NCBI GenBank assembly: GCA_964016985.1 | Contig: OZ024831.1 | Span: 23,922,609 to 23,986,608, forward strand | DNA: 64,000 nt | Origin: Anodontia alba | Taxonomy: Eukaryota > Mollusca > Bivalvia > Lucinida > Lucinidae | Direction: 5' to 3' | Shown here: piece by piece, positions 20,268-31,301 of the stretch | Layout: every line of letters begins with the position of its first letter | Numbering within the stretch: position 1 is the stretch's first letter | Translations under genes and position numbers: made by a program | Notes under the pieces: model-generated | Databases searched by the model: none | What the model was told of the DNA's origin: nothing | The model's input: the letters and a program-made list of their open reading frames with translations, nothing else

Positions 20268-20472
20268 AACTCTTTCGGTGCCAAATATCAGACGATATTT
20301 ATCGTCTGCATTTTTAAATTAAACTATCGCTTTAAAAATATGTTAAGTTAAAATAAATGAATATCAAACAGCGTAGATCCAGATGAGACGGCTCATGAGC
20401 CGTCTCATCTGGATCTATGCTGTTTGCAAAAAAAAACTATTATTATGCATGTGGCAGTGAAAACGCTAACTC
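20268..20472. repeat. Family H hairpin repeat
   Basis: The hairpin at 20365-20427 is nearly perfect: CAGCGTAGATCCAGATGAGA, apex CGGCTCATGAGCCG, then CATCTGGATCTATGCTG. A second short hairpin is CAGACGATATTTATCGTCTG at 20290-20309. Confidence 0.75.
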
Positions 20473-20504
20473 TTATCACAATCTATAAACTAGTCACAAC
20501 TTCA

Positions 20505-20655
20505 GCGGATGACATGGTGCTTTTGGCTTTGTATTTGCAAGGAAAACAAGGCATGTTGCAGTTCTTTGTCCGTGCGTCTGTGGTTTGTCAATGTTTCTAA
20601 TCTTGTCTTCTTTTGGTGCCTCGGGAAGGCTTTGCCTTTCTTGGGTATATTCATT
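20505..20655 (+). repeat. K-related repeat fragment
   Basis: GCTTTTGGCTTTGTATTTGC, TGTCCGTGCGTCTGTGG and TTTCTTGGGTATATTCATTG follow the diverged K block order seen at 16150-16370. Confidence 0.4.
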
Positions 20656-20657
20656 GA

Positions 20658-20990
20658 TACAGTCAACCCTCTTTATACCGACACTCGATACAACGACGAA
20701 ATTCGTTATAACGACAATTTGAATGTCACGAAACCTTTGCTCAAGGTGTTATAGTTAATGAGAAAATATGCAAGAATATTGCATTAAAGGACCAAGCAAC
20801 ATATGTTTTGGATATTTGTTAGAATCGCCTAATTAATATCCTAAACATATGTTCAATGAGGAAATAAGAAGAAAACAATGTCTTTCTTACATATCACTCT
20901 GTCCATTAAGGACTCTTCAAATCATCAAATTCATTTTAATGGCAACATCTTTGGGAACAAATGCTGTCGTTGTAACGAGGGTTCACTGTA
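20658..20990 (-). mobile_element. MITE-D copy 2
   Basis: TA-flanked, starting TACAGTCAACCCTCTTTATA and ending CGAGGGTTCACTGTA; inverted relative to copy 1. The hairpin (about 20800-20855) has lost most of the apex and right-arm base: TTTGTTAGAATCGCCT runs directly into AATTAATATCCTAAACATAT. Confidence 0.85.
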
Positions 20991-21015
20991 TTTTGATATA
21001 TAGTTAAATTGATTT

Positions 21016-21200
21016 AACACCCCGCTTCCTCCCCTAGTCTCCTAGTGTTTACTACTGGCCTTCTGGGGCGGTGGTTCTGGTGGTGTTTGTTCTGTTGGTG
21101 GCCTTGTGGCTGTTCACTGCAAAGCTGTTTCCTGTTTTGTTTGGTATGTGTCTTATTGTTGGGTTGGTGGATTCTGTCTGGCATTGTGATCACGTCGTTG
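21016..21200 (+). repeat. K-related repeat fragment
   Basis: TGGCCTTCTGGGGCGGTGGT, GGCATTGTGATCACGTCGTT and GGAAGAGGGACC follow K order (GGCGGTGGTCC, GCATTGCGATTACCTCG, GGGGAAGAGAG). The two overlapping frames on both strands come from this GT-rich repeat. Confidence 0.5.
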
Positions 21201-21213
21201 TGGAAGAGGGACC

Positions 21214-21418
21214 TGGCCCCAAGGTTATAAAACATTTTCATGCTTAACTCAGCTTAGAATGAAAATTTCTCAGCTAATAAATATGAAATTTCATATCTTT
21301 AGCAAAGAAATTTTCATGCTCAGCTATGTTTAGCAAGAAAGAATGTGCAATTATTAGTAATTTGAGATTTATTAGCAGGACAAATTTCAGCATGAAATTT
21401 TTTTATAACCTCTGGGCC
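21214..21418. mobile_element. Family L element copy 1
   Basis: Inverted ends TGGCCCCAAGGTTATAAAAC and TTTTATAACCTCTGGGCC. Internal inverted blocks TTTCATGCTCAGCTATGTTT and TTTCAGCATGAAA. About 205 bp, AT-rich, non-coding. A second copy is at 27145-27402. Confidence 0.75.
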
Positions 21419-21575
21419 TAGTTGTTTTGTTTTTTGTTTGTTTTTAACGCATTTCCTTATTGTTTTACTTGTCCTCTTGGGTCATTGCTATGCTATATGT
21501 GGCTATTCCTGTACGCTATTTTGGGTCAATAGTTTACAGTCGAGCCATAGTATATACATGCCAAAATACCCTTAA

Positions 21576-21760
21576 CCCTTAAAGCGCCAAGAAAAACTAC
21601 ATCTGAAAATGTCGTCTGTTTATGTCGTCTGCTGAATATTCTTGCAGACTTTTCAAACCTATTTTTGCATACAGGCAAACAGTGTGGACCCTGATCAGAG
21701 TGCTCCTAAAGGAGAAGGAGCAGTCTGATCTGGGTCCACACTGTTTGCAAAAATGACTTA
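21576..21760. repeat. Family H hairpin repeat
   Basis: Starts TTAACCCTTAAAGCGCCAAG. The hairpin at 21673-21752 has arms CAAACAGTGTGGACCCTGAT and GATCTGGGTCCACACTGTTT, apex TCCTAAAGGAGAAGGA. Confidence 0.75.
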
Positions 21761-21955
21761 AAATCACAAGCAGATGACAAAGCAGATGACAATAGTAGTT
21801 GTCGACGTGATTATCACTCACCAATGTTATCAAACTGCACGTTAGACGAATTCCAGGTAACGGTTATTTATAGCCGCGCTATTCTCGTCGATGTGACGTC
21901 AGAATATTTTAATAGAGGGCTACCTGAAAGTAAAACATGGACTGGGACATTTGAG

Positions 21956-22035
21956 ACATTGGCAAACAACGCACATCCAGATCGGACATTGCAGAATTTG
22001 GCGTCTGATCTGGGTCTGCACTGTTTGGTTAAATA
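21956..22035. repeat. Family H hairpin fragment
   Basis: GGCAAACAACGCACATCCAG and GATCTGGGTCTGCACTGTTT are the two arms, with TTTGGCGTCTGATC between. The frame at 21824-22036 ends in it and is not a gene. Confidence 0.6.
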
Positions 22036-23221
22036 ATAGAAATTAAGGATTAAATGTTAACCAATCGTTTTCTCAGCCTACACTCAGTGACAATCGACCA
22101 ACCAACCCTGTCAGTATTTTGGTTTACTATTTCATTCAGTTTTGTACATTTGCGATATCAATATTTAGGGTAAATACGATGATAATATTCCGAAGTGTCT
22201 AAAGCACTTCGGCTTGTTTGATTTAAGCATTTCAGACTATTATATTACAAGTGCGGAGTCATCATTTACAATAACATATTATCTCTTGGAACGTTTTGTT
22301 TTCTTGTTTGTGTTTCTCAGGGATTACATAATCCATCAAATGCCATGATTGCAACTGTAGTCTCATTATTCCAAGAACGATGGCAAAATAATTTCTTTGA
22401 TTAATGAAACATTACAGTACAAGTGCTAGTGTTCAGAATTAATAACAATAACGTTTTGTCTTGTTACTTGATGCATTGACAAAATTAATTCTATTCCTGT
22501 ACGTTGAAACTTGCAGTCAGATTACTTACGCACACTAGCTGTAATAAATGCTTATCAATATGCAGGTATATGTATTTGCACAGTCTGATCAGAGCGCTCG
22601 ATCCTCGCTTAATGACTCACTGGATACTGTAGAATATGACGAAGAACAGAAGAGGATCTGATCAACAGATTTCGTCATTGGACTGGATGATCTATGCATG
22701 CATATGTTCTTGTGAGCGCATGACTACGCGCCTAGACTGGAAAATCCAAGCGATAAGAGGATAAGGAATACTCTACTATGTCCATCAAAACACTATGACA
22801 TTGCCTCTCTGATACCAGTATGATAAAACAAATCTCTTTGAGCAAAACAGAAATGAAAAATAAAAAGAAGAGATTCTGTGAACATGGTGAAAGAAAAGAA
22901 AATATAATCTATCTAGAGAAATAGATTTAGTGAATAGACTGCCACCAGTCTATTGCACGCGCTATATTAGCAATTACAAGTGCACTAAGTCTTTCAACAA
23001 TGTTTTACTATAATAACATATAACTTTTGATGTGAGTAAAATTGTTGAATGAGTGGCAGAGTTGTCTCGTGTCAGACGTTGCGTGCTGTAGCATCTGATC
23101 TGAATCTCTACTGTTTACTGATGTCAATCTACCCGAGCACTGAGAGTAAATGAGACAAGTCAATATGATTATGTTGACAGCAGGTCCATGTCCTAGTAAG
23201 TACAGTATCTAATTCACATAT
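22036..23221. other. No gene seen; small hairpin
   Basis: CCGAAGTGTCTAAAGCACTT at 22191-22210 continues CGG, forming an 8-bp stem. I-type remnants lie around 22580-22700 (CACAGTCTGATCAGAGCG) and H-type blocks at 23095-23125. Nothing coding. Confidence 0.5.
22191..22213. other. 8-bp hairpin
   Basis: CCGAAGTG pairs with CACTTCGG across a seven-base loop. No T-run or other context suggests a role. Confidence 0.6.
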
Positions 23222-23276
23222 ATTTTTGCTGAAAATATGAGTAGCTTTTGCGAAAGCTGCTTACATATTTTCAGCG
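23222..23276. repeat. Isolated central hairpin of family F
   Basis: TTGCTGAAAATATGAGTAGC, TTTTGCGAAAGC and TGCTTACATATTTTCAGC match the centre of family F (compare 25250-25325), but no GGGCCCAGTTG end is nearby. It is either a relic of a decayed F copy or a hairpin that moved alone. Confidence 0.6.
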
Positions 23277-23642
23277 ACAATATTAATGTATATGTCATAT
23301 TTAATGATCAAAGTTTTAACGATACGTTTAGTAACGACATCTTTAGTTTGAATAACAGGGCCCAGAAGTCCCATATATGTTTATCTATTACTAAGTTACT
23401 ACACTATTATTGTTGCTACTTTGCTTTACAATAAGCATAGAAACATGTATGGTAGTCAATCCGTTTTGGATAGATAGGGGTGTGTGGTTGAATGGCACAT
23501 ACACAGACTTTATAGACCTATTAAGGCACCAAAAGTACATTGTTAAATTTACGCTAAATATTCGCTCATTCGGATACTTAATTTCTGCCCAGACTTCAGC
23601 TTTAATATGAAACAAAAAAGTCTATTTTATTTCCTGGTGATG
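23277..23642. other. No gene seen
   Basis: Frames on both strands (23391-23615) lack recognisable motifs. Confidence 0.5.
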
Positions 23643-23925
23643 TTTGTTTGTTTGTGCTGAGGTTTTACGGCCCAGTCAACCCAACGGGGTCATGTCGAGC
23701 GTGTCAGTTTACCTAACCACACGTTTACTTGGCAGGCTTAGAGCTCTAAGCGGTTAACCAGTATTGTGCACATTCTTTCGCCAGAAACTGACAACTGCCC
23801 TTCTTGAATCAGCGGAAGGGAGAGAATGACCGTAGAAAATATTTCATGATCAATCTCCACGAAAGAATGTTGCCGACCTCGGTGGGGGTTGAACCGAGGC
23901 CGGCTTTCTGGTGGGGTATCTGCGA
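23643..23925 (-). mobile_element. Probable tRNA-like SINE
   Basis: On the minus strand the head near 23890-23915 contains CGGTTCAACCCCCACC, close to the RNA polymerase III B box GGTTCRANNCC. The body includes GGTTAGGTAAACTGACACG and GGGCCGTAAAACCTCAGC. The 3' end is a short (CAAA)n tail, seen as TTTGTTTGTTTG on the plus strand at 23643-23655. Head, body and simple-repeat tail fit a SINE. I did not find a clear A box, and only one copy is present, so the class is tentative. Confidence 0.55.
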
Positions 23926-24330
23926 CTTTTGATCTGGGTCTAAACTGCTTGTGCTCTGGCTTGTCCGACGTTCCGAATACTTTGGGTAAATACCGTAAGC
24001 GTAAAGGTTACTGAACCAGTACGAAGGCCAATGTTTGCACTGGCCTGCCTGTCCGATAATTTTGGATAAAAACAGAAAACAGTTTTTCTACCTTTGTAAA
24101 AACAGTAAGAACATACAGTTAAGTCACAAATACAAAAACAGAATATGGCTCCTAGATGGAGGCTCATCAAATTTAGGATTTGAAACACAAACAACGTACT
24201 CCGCGTAGCAAACCTGAAATATATGTAAACATACAGGTCAGAAACACCAACAGACAACAATTAATTGAGAATAGAAATGGTATATATGTAAATTAAGACA
24301 GAGGAAAACTTGATAGTATACGATACGACG

Positions 24331-24333
<3 letters not shown>
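23926..24333. other. No gene; H-type scrap
   Basis: GATCTGGGTCTAAACTGCTTG at 23931 is one arm of an H hairpin. The minus-strand frame at 23940-24260 has no domain. Confidence 0.45.

Positions 24334-24360
<27 letters not shown>
24334..24360. repeat. (GTAT)n microsatellite
   Basis: About six to seven GTAT units. Confidence 0.93.
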
Positions 24361-24361
<1 letters not shown>

Positions 24362-24489
24362 TCTAGTGTATACAGTATCTACTTACATGCCAGCCAGTAT
24401 GAAGAAAAGAACTGCCTAACTGGCATACCAGTCTTTTTTGTATATGAGCCTAACCAAGTTGTACAGACATAGTTACTTTCACTCTTTAA

Positions 24490-24645
24490 GCCTTGTAGAC
24501 CAAAACATTTTTGTAAACAGTGTAGATCCTGATGAGCATCTGGTTTGATTTTTGACTGAGACTCCTATTGGGAACAATAATTCTTTCCTGATTCAAAGAC
24601 GGAAAATTCCACTTCAGAATCTCAGAGATGAACGGGTTGAATATA
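24490..24645. repeat. Degenerate family H fragment
   Basis: GTAAACAGTGTAGATCCTGA, then CCACTTCAGAATCTCAGAGA and TGAACGGGTTGAA. The same right-hand blocks occur near 61460-61500. Confidence 0.5.
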
Positions 24646-24800
24646 AAACGGTTTTATATTTTCTGTAACCATACTGGGTACACTTAGTTGATTTTCTGGC
24701 ATTGGTTACAAGGGAAAAACACTTCTGTATGATTTTTGTTTTTACGCAAAACCCATTCTGAAAAGGAGTCTACTCGAAACGTAGATGTTAGGAAAAGTAT

Positions 24801-25057
24801 CATCACGAAAACGTACCTATATAATTTTACCCCCTTAAGCCCCATTTTTATATAGTAAAACTGGGGTTTACAGGGATATACATTATTTTTCTTATTTCTG
24901 CTCAAAATCATAGATCACTGAGGCGGTTCCAACGAGTACCGACGATAAATGTTTTGAGCAGAAATTAAAAAAAAAAAAAATCCGAATTTTTATCTGAAAA
25001 TATTCATGTTTTGGTGGTGAAATTTTCAATATATTTGAATAAGTGTGTTTCATAATG
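24801..25057 (-). mobile_element. MITE-A copy 6, left arm of palindrome deleted
   Basis: Begins CATCACGAAAACGTACCTAT, ends GTGTGTTTCATAATG. The central palindrome kept its right arm, but most of the left arm is gone (ATAGATCACTGAGGCGG). Confidence 0.85.
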
Positions 25058-25175
25058 GTTTGAAAGAGTTGCATCTCCTCAGAATCTGTCGATTCCCTTT
25101 CATTAAAATGTCGTATTAGATTCTAAATCCTGAACTACTATACTGAATCGAAAGCAGCGAAGAGCTAATTAGTCT

Positions 25176-25419
25176 GGGCCCAGTTGTTCAAAACTAACGA
25201 TGTCGTTAGTTAACGATTCGTTAAAATTTACATCAAGTGATACGCAAATATGCTGAAATTTTTTGCTGAAAAAATGTGAGTAGCTTTTGCAGTGCAAAAG
25301 CTACTCACATTTTTTCAGCAAAAAATATCAGAATATTGTGTATTGAATCCCCTTTAATAGTTAACGAAATGACCCTTAACGAGCTCGTTAAGCTAACGAC
25401 GCTTTGAACAACTGGGCCC
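25176..25419 (+). mobile_element. Family F element copy 1
   Basis: Inverted ends GGGCCCAGTTGTTCAAAACT and CTTTGAACAACTGGGCCC. Subterminal GATGTCGTTAGTTAACGATT pairs loosely with right-side GTTAAGCTAACGAC. The central hairpin at 25250-25325 has arms GAAAAAATGTGAGTAGCTTT and their complement, apex GCAGTGC. Non-coding; transposon superfamily unknown. Confidence 0.87.
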
Positions 25420-27144
25420 TGCTCATTTAGGTCTGTAGTGTTTGCTTAAGAACATCTGACAGCTTTTAGGGAAAGCTCTTTTTTGTAAATCCTACAGATG
25501 CTAAACTATTTCCAGTGTTAATCACTCAAATACTGGCAAACTCCGCGCGCTGGTCTAGACAATCGCTGTTCGTTGTTTTTCTAACTGTCACGACGAGGTT
25601 TGTCTACTTCTTGGATGTCTTACGCCTTTGGATATCCATTAAGAGCATGGCTGAGAAAGCATGACGTTTATCTTTTGTTGTCTGACCGACCAGAACCATT
25701 GATCATGTGAGATTATACGGAAGTCTTCACATGATAAATGATACTCCAAATTGCAATTTGTTTTGCTTTCGAGTGGCTTACTAGGTTTGACAGGAGGGGG
25801 CGGCAGACGTCTGACTGTGTGGGTAGATGCCTATAATGGACGGTCAGCGCAGGAAATTGGCCCTTATGTCATATGCGCCTGCCTTACTGATCCATTCTCA
25901 CCAGTGCCTTCTCTTTTCGTAATACACTACTGTAGCACGTGCCTAAAACCAGTTAACCCATTTTGGATGGCTAGCGTCAGGAGTGAATGGTTTCGTGGTC
26001 TGTTGTTATCATTGTTGTATACCTAGTGGCCGGAGAATATAAAGTAATGTAAGGGCAACAAAATATGCGCTGGTTTGGGGAAATCATACAACAATAAAAA
26101 AAGTGACGCGTTTTATGAGGTTCAGTAAATTAATCTGTACAGTTGATGTTTGAATAAAATTAGCACTGATTGTTTAAAATTCTTGTCGCGTTTTTTTTGT
26201 AAAACGGTGTGTATTTTATGGAATTTTGATGACTATTTTGTTTGTAGAAATTACGTCATTTATTATGCTTGGTGTTCATACATTCTTACCGAGTATAATT
26301 TGTCAACAAAGGTTTTGAAATTATGGACATGACAAAATGTGCGGCGATTCCCTTCAACATGCATTTGTAAGACTTATGTAAGTATAATACACTGTTCTAC
26401 ACGGATATTTTTTTTATAAAAAAAAAAAGCAAAGATGTCTCGTAAAACTTAAAATGTTTCATTCAAAATGATATAAAAAATGCAATCAAAAATTTCCTTA
26501 CAGGTTAATCGTAATGGTCACATTGGACGAAACATCATCGCACGTTTTTGGTGTTATCCATTTCTATATACCTTCTAATAAATGTTATAGAAAACGGTAG
26601 CTTTATTTGAAATGCAGTTTGCAAGCGAAATTTAAAAATTGATGCCAGACAGGAAAACAGGGTACTCTCCTTTGAGTGCGGAAAATACCCACAGTGTCAC
26701 TCATGGCTTTAAATGTGCATGTGCGCATAAGAAAATAAACATTCTGCTTTCTGTTTTGAGCATTTGTTCGTCCTTTTACATGATTTTAACCTGAATACAC
26801 AAGGTTTTGTATACTTAGAATGTGTCAAGTATCAACTGTGCTTCCACAGAAACGTGCAAATTTATGCAAAATGCAATGTATGCATATCTGGCAGCCTATA
26901 CTACTCTTATACACTTGTTTTGTATACAAACTTGTCAAGGATTGTTTTTCCTATATCGAAATAAATCTTATATCTCTAGGGTTAGCAACATTTTATACTG
27001 GAATTCGTACTATCCCTCTATTTGTAATGTATTTTGTCAGTCCTAGGCTTATCTTTAGGTTGAGACCAAATGTGGAAGTCAAGGGATATTGAGAGGGTCA
27101 GAATATAGCCAGATGCTCTAAAGGAAGCCTATGGAAAAGAAATT
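25420..27144. other. No gene seen (long stretch)
   Basis: Frames at 25751-26026 and 26764-27092 give cysteine- and leucine-rich peptides with no known motif. Local GC rises around 25790-25920 (GGAGGGGGCGGCAGACGTCT), but I recognise nothing there. Confidence 0.5.
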
Positions 27145-27402
27145 AGGCTCCTGACCCCGAGGTTATAAAACTTATTTCACGCTCAACTCAGCTGAGCATG
27201 AAATATATCCTGCTAATAAATCTCAAATTACTAACAATTGCAATTCTTTCTTGCTAAACATAGCTGAGCATAAACAATTCTCTGCAAATAAATATGAAAA
27301 TGCCAACTACTGTTGGTAGTTTCATACTTATTAGCAGAAATAAAATTCATGCTCAGCTGAATTGTGTATATATAAAAAAAGTTTTATAACCCAGGGGCCT
27401 GG
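27145..27402. mobile_element. Family L element copy 2
   Basis: Ends CCTGACCCCGAGGTTATAAA and GTTTTATAACCCAGGGGCCT. Internal blocks CTCAGCTGAGCATGAAATAT and TTCATGCTCAGCTGAATTG are inverted relative to each other; a short hairpin CCAACTACTGTTGG is at about 27303. Slightly longer than copy 1. Confidence 0.75.
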
Positions 27403-27839
27403 TCTCTTTAAGTGGTCTGAAAACATTTGATAGTTGTTCCGCTATTTTTGTTAAGACAGACAACTTTAGCGACTTCCGAGTTAGTTAAACTGTACATCAT
27501 GATCCTTTTGGAAGGAAAATGATTTGATTTATCAGAAAGGTCAAAACAACAAGAATAGAGTTGTCTCCCTTTAAAGTGAATCCATTTCGTACCGTATTGC
27601 ATCTGCCTAATATAGCATATGTGGTTAAGGATTAGCATGTGCAGCACGACGAGGCATTCGCGCTGATCCACTAAGCGCGTTTCGGAAAGCCAAGGATGCA
27701 AAGTTTCTTCAAGCAGACAATGACGACACTGATCTGACTGTGCGGATGCGCAGGCTGATTTGAGTCTTCGTTTGGCGCACATGTCAGATCGTACATTTAC
27801 TCACGTTGCGTCTCATTTCTTTCTTTGACTCACGAGGCA
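27403..27839. other. No gene; I-type remnant
   Basis: GATCTGACTGTGCGGATGCG and GGCGCACATGTCAGATCG (27730-27790) are I-family blocks. The minus-strand frame at 27408-27782 runs into them and has no domain. Confidence 0.5.
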
Positions 27840-27946
27840 ACCCAGCTAGCATTCTTTATAAATCTATAACGGACCATTATCGGCCCTTCAGCTACCCTGA
27901 CGGGCCGATAACGGCCCACTATAGATTTATGTAGAACGCTAATCGG
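27840..27946. mobile_element. Family E palindrome
   Basis: Starts ACCCAGCTAGCATTCTTTAT. Centre GTCAGCTACCCTGAC, as in the 17.8-kb copy. The right terminus has decayed (GCTAATCGGAAAG). Confidence 0.85.
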
Positions 27947-27980
27947 AAAGTGAGTTCATGGCATACATATATACGAAATG

Positions 27981-28257
27981 CATTACGAAAACACGCCTAT
28001 TCAAGTATATTGAAAATTTTACAACCAAAAAAGGAAAGTTTTCAGATAAAACATTCTGCTATTTTTCATATTTCTGCTCAAAACATAGATTGTGGGTACT
28101 CGTTAGAACCGCCTCGGCGAGGCGGTTCTAACGAGTACCTACAAACTATGTTTTTGAGCAGAAATAAGAAAATTAATGTATACCCCTATAAACCCTGTTT
28201 TACTGTATAAAAGTGAGGTTTAAGGGGTCACAACTACATAGACATGTTTTCATGATG
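27981..28257 (+). mobile_element. MITE-A copy 7
   Basis: Begins CATTACGAAAACACGCCTAT, ends ACATGTTTTCATGATG. Palindrome complete, apex GCCTCGGCGAGGC. Confidence 0.88.
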
Positions 28258-29182
28258 ATCGGCTACCAAAGCCTCATAATTCGATTAAATATTATACATG
28301 TGCATCGATATATTGATTCTATTAGCCAGTAGTAAAGAACCTAATCATACTGGGCGGATACACACGCTAATCTGGGACTTCACTGACTGCGTTATCTCCC
28401 AATGCACATTTTTAACATTGCGCGTCTCGTTCGCGTATAAGCCACAACGTGCGAAAGCATATTTCTGACAAGCTTGCCTAACAAAGACTTAAATCAGATT
28501 CTTCATTCGCGCGGTCTGATCAGAGCCTCCATGAGGAAACTTTGCAGTTTTGCTATCAAAATTTCGCCCAATGAAGATTCTGACTATACTGCGCGGTTGC
28601 GCTTGGCGCACATGTCCAAAGGTACGTATTCTGACGTTAAGGCTCATATTTAATGGTTGTTGTAGTCCTCTTATGATTAATAGTTCTTGCAGTCTACAAA
28701 TGTAATTCAACAAATGTTACATTAACGGAAGAATGCCATCAAAACAATGCTCAGCGATATACGGCTGACAAAAATGATTGAAAGCATTGCTAGACTTGTC
28801 TTGAATATAATGTCATGCCGTTTAAGTTAATGTTTCAACTTAAGTGAATCAATTTAGAAATGGCTTACTGTTGTATCTGACTGAACAATCGCGCACTTAT
28901 ACGCTGTAAGACGTCAACATTTGTAGACTCCCATTATATCTTTCATGTCTGTATAGCTTATATTTTGGCAACGTTTCTCTTTAGGCAGTAATGAAAATAT
29001 GCTTTCAAAAGAACAGCAGTAGCAGCAGCAGCAACAACAACAGACAAAAACAATAAACAAGCAAATTATAGCACAATAAAGACAAATAAAAACAGTGACC
29101 CTTCCAAACAACTACAATGAAATAGAAACTTTCACGTATCAGGCGCAAACAGTGACAAAAACCAAGATCAACCTGCGCATCC
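28258..29182. other. No gene; I-type remnants
   Basis: GCGCGGTCTGATCAGAGCCT at about 28510 and GCGCACATGTCCAAAGGTAC at 28606 are I blocks. A short CAG/CAA run lies at 29016-29045 (AGCAGTAGCAGCAGCAGCAA). Confidence 0.5.
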
Positions 29183-29288
29183 GAGCGGGCACATGCCGTT
29201 TATACAACGTCGTATCAACGTCGCTGCAATGTTAAGATGTTGCATCGACGTTGATGCAACGTTGTCTCAACAATTCGTGCCCGCTGGG
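29183..29288. repeat. Family N inverted repeat copy 1
   Basis: Ends GAGCGGGCACATGCCGTTTA and CAACAATTCGTGCCCGCTGG. The interior holds repeated CAACGTCG and CAACGTTG motifs. Second copy at 55138-55245. Confidence 0.8.
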
Positions 29289-30302
29289 TTACCGCGTCAA
29301 ATTGTGAGATTGTACTTGTTTAATTTATATCTATATTGTTCGCATATGTCCCTTAGAGACCTTTTCTTGTAGTGCAGTTCAATACTTTTGTAAGGTCTGA
29401 GGCTACAGTAAATAAAAATGTTACATGATGTTCATCTGTTTTTAAATATCCAAAGCACTCTGTTTGTTCACACTCCCCACCAACGTTGGATAATGACTAC
29501 CGGACGTGGCAGGTGCCGACTGGTCTTAGGCTATTATTTCAAGAAGTATTTTTTAACAATTTGGCATCGTTTTATAGGGCATAGTATATAGTGGCATTTT
29601 TGTTTTTGTTTTCACTTTTGATAGTTTTTCTTTATTACATTTTCTTGTCAATGTCATCTGACCAAGTCAACCAATCACAGGTGATCATCTGGGTCTGCAC
29701 TGTCTGCAAAGAAATCTGTATTGGTCTGCAGGGATGAAAGGGTTGAGACAGTAACTAAAATGGTTAAGCGGCGTGGCATTATATCGAAGACAAGTCTAGC
29801 AATATTTCAATCATTGTTGTTAGACGTATATTGATGTAACAGCGTTTTTATGATATTTTCATTAGGGGACTGGATTATCAACCATTTTTTTTAAATAGTC
29901 AGATTTTATGACTTTCTTTTAGCTTTTCTGCACACAGTTTTTTTCCTGAAACGGCTAAGACAAAAACAGTTTTGATCGAGATTCCTCCCTTAAATCTTTT
30001 ACATACATGTATTTAGGCATACAATCTAATTATTGTACCAGTAACCATCCTCGGAACCTAGGTTTACAAAGAAACGTCCTAGTTTTAACCATAGGTTTAC
30101 AAGGACGACCAGTTTTATAATATAAAATTACAGAGCGCGTAAAAGACAGAAATGTACACCAATCATTGCAAATGTAATAATTGAGTAAGTTCTTCGCTTT
30201 CCGCTTACAGAATTCAAATAGGCATCGAAGCAATACAAATCGATTAATGCTTTTGCCATAGAACATCTTCAATATATTCTCTAATATCCAATGATTCTGT
30301 GA
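29289..30302. other. No gene; H-type scrap
   Basis: CTGGGTCTGCACTGTCTGCA at about 29688-29707 and GGGATGAAAGGGTTGAG at 29730 are an H right end. The frame at 30030-30320 has no motif. Confidence 0.45.
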
Positions 30303-30376
30303 GCGGACAGCAAAGGCCATGATCAGACGGCGAATTCGCGCCGTCTGTTCAAGGCCTTCGGTTTCCTCACATGCTC
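30303..30376. repeat. I-like hairpin
   Basis: GCGGACAGCAAAGGCCATGA, then CAGACGGCGAATTCGCGCCG and TCAAGGCCTTCGGTTTCC. A related scrap follows at 30484-30540 (GCGGACAGCGAAGTCCCTGG). Confidence 0.6.
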
Positions 30377-30546
30377 CGAAGATAATTTAACGACTAAGAT
30401 CAGCCATTGAATCCATACAGGTTGATAAGGGACGTACGATGTATCTATAATTCATTATTATACAGTATCGAAAAAATCAATAGCAGGCGGACAGCGAAGT
30501 CCCTGGTCAGACTGCGCATCACGGCCTTCGCTGTATTTTAACATGG

Positions 30547-30778
30547 CATCACGAAAACATGCCTATATAATTTTGGCCCCCTCAAACCCCACTTTACAGT
30601 AAAACTGGGGTTTACAGGGGTATACATTATTTTTTCTTATTTCTGCTCAAACACATCGATTGTAGGTACTCGTTAGAACCGCCTCGGTTTGCGTTAGAAA
30701 CCTATGTTTTAAGCAGAAATATGAAAACTAGTAGAGGTGAAATTTTCTATATATTTGAATAGGCTTGTTTCCGTAATG
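30547..30778 (-). mobile_element. MITE-A copy 8, palindrome truncated
   Basis: Begins CATCACGAAAACATGCCTAT, ends GCTTGTTTCCGTAATG. The left arm runs to GAACCGCCTCGGTTTGCGTT; the right arm and part of the subterminal region are missing. Confidence 0.85.
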
Positions 30779-31189
30779 GCGCGGCTCAAGTGCGTCATTT
30801 GCCATGATCTTCACTGTCCTGGTATGGGAATGTATGTAGATGGTTCCCACAGATCGCTTTAAAAAAACAGCTAGTTGTGTAATACGCCATGCTCTGATAT
30901 GTAATACACAATGGAATTACGAAGAAAATTAATTTTCTGCTTCGCTGATGTGTAATCCGTCATTTCTAGGCTGTATAGATTGAAAGTAGATTCCATATAT
31001 ACAGAATGTTGCATGAAAGTATCATCAGCTCTTTTTTTTTTTTTTTTTTTTTTGACTGGCCATGTTTCCTTGAACAGATTATACGACCTAATCGATCAGG
31101 TTATATCTAATGTCAGTTCAACTTTTCCATCCGACACTGCGCTATATGTGAGCCGCTATATGTGGGAAAACGTAGCTTCTGGCACGTGT
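30779..31189. other. No gene; poly(T) at 31030-31052
   Basis: The frame at 30980-31288 includes the poly(T) (a Phe run) and then family I sequence, so it is not a gene. Confidence 0.55.
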
Positions 31190-31300
31190 ACCCAGCAAAG
31201 ACTCAGATCAGCCTGTGCGTTCACACAGTCTGATCAGCGTGTTTGTTGTCTGCATGAAGAAACCTTGGCTATCCACTGTGCCCAGTGAAACTCGTGATCA
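31190..31300. repeat. Family I repeat
   Basis: GTACCCAGCAAAGACTCAGA, then CAGCCTGTGCGTTCACACAG, CTGATCAGCG, and a right end near TGTGCCCAGTGAAACTCGTG. It directly precedes family F copy 2. Confidence 0.6.
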
Positions 31301-31301
31301 T

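Noticed and set aside
27408..27782. 124-codon minus-strand frame
   Set aside because: It overlaps family I repeat blocks and has no recognisable domain.
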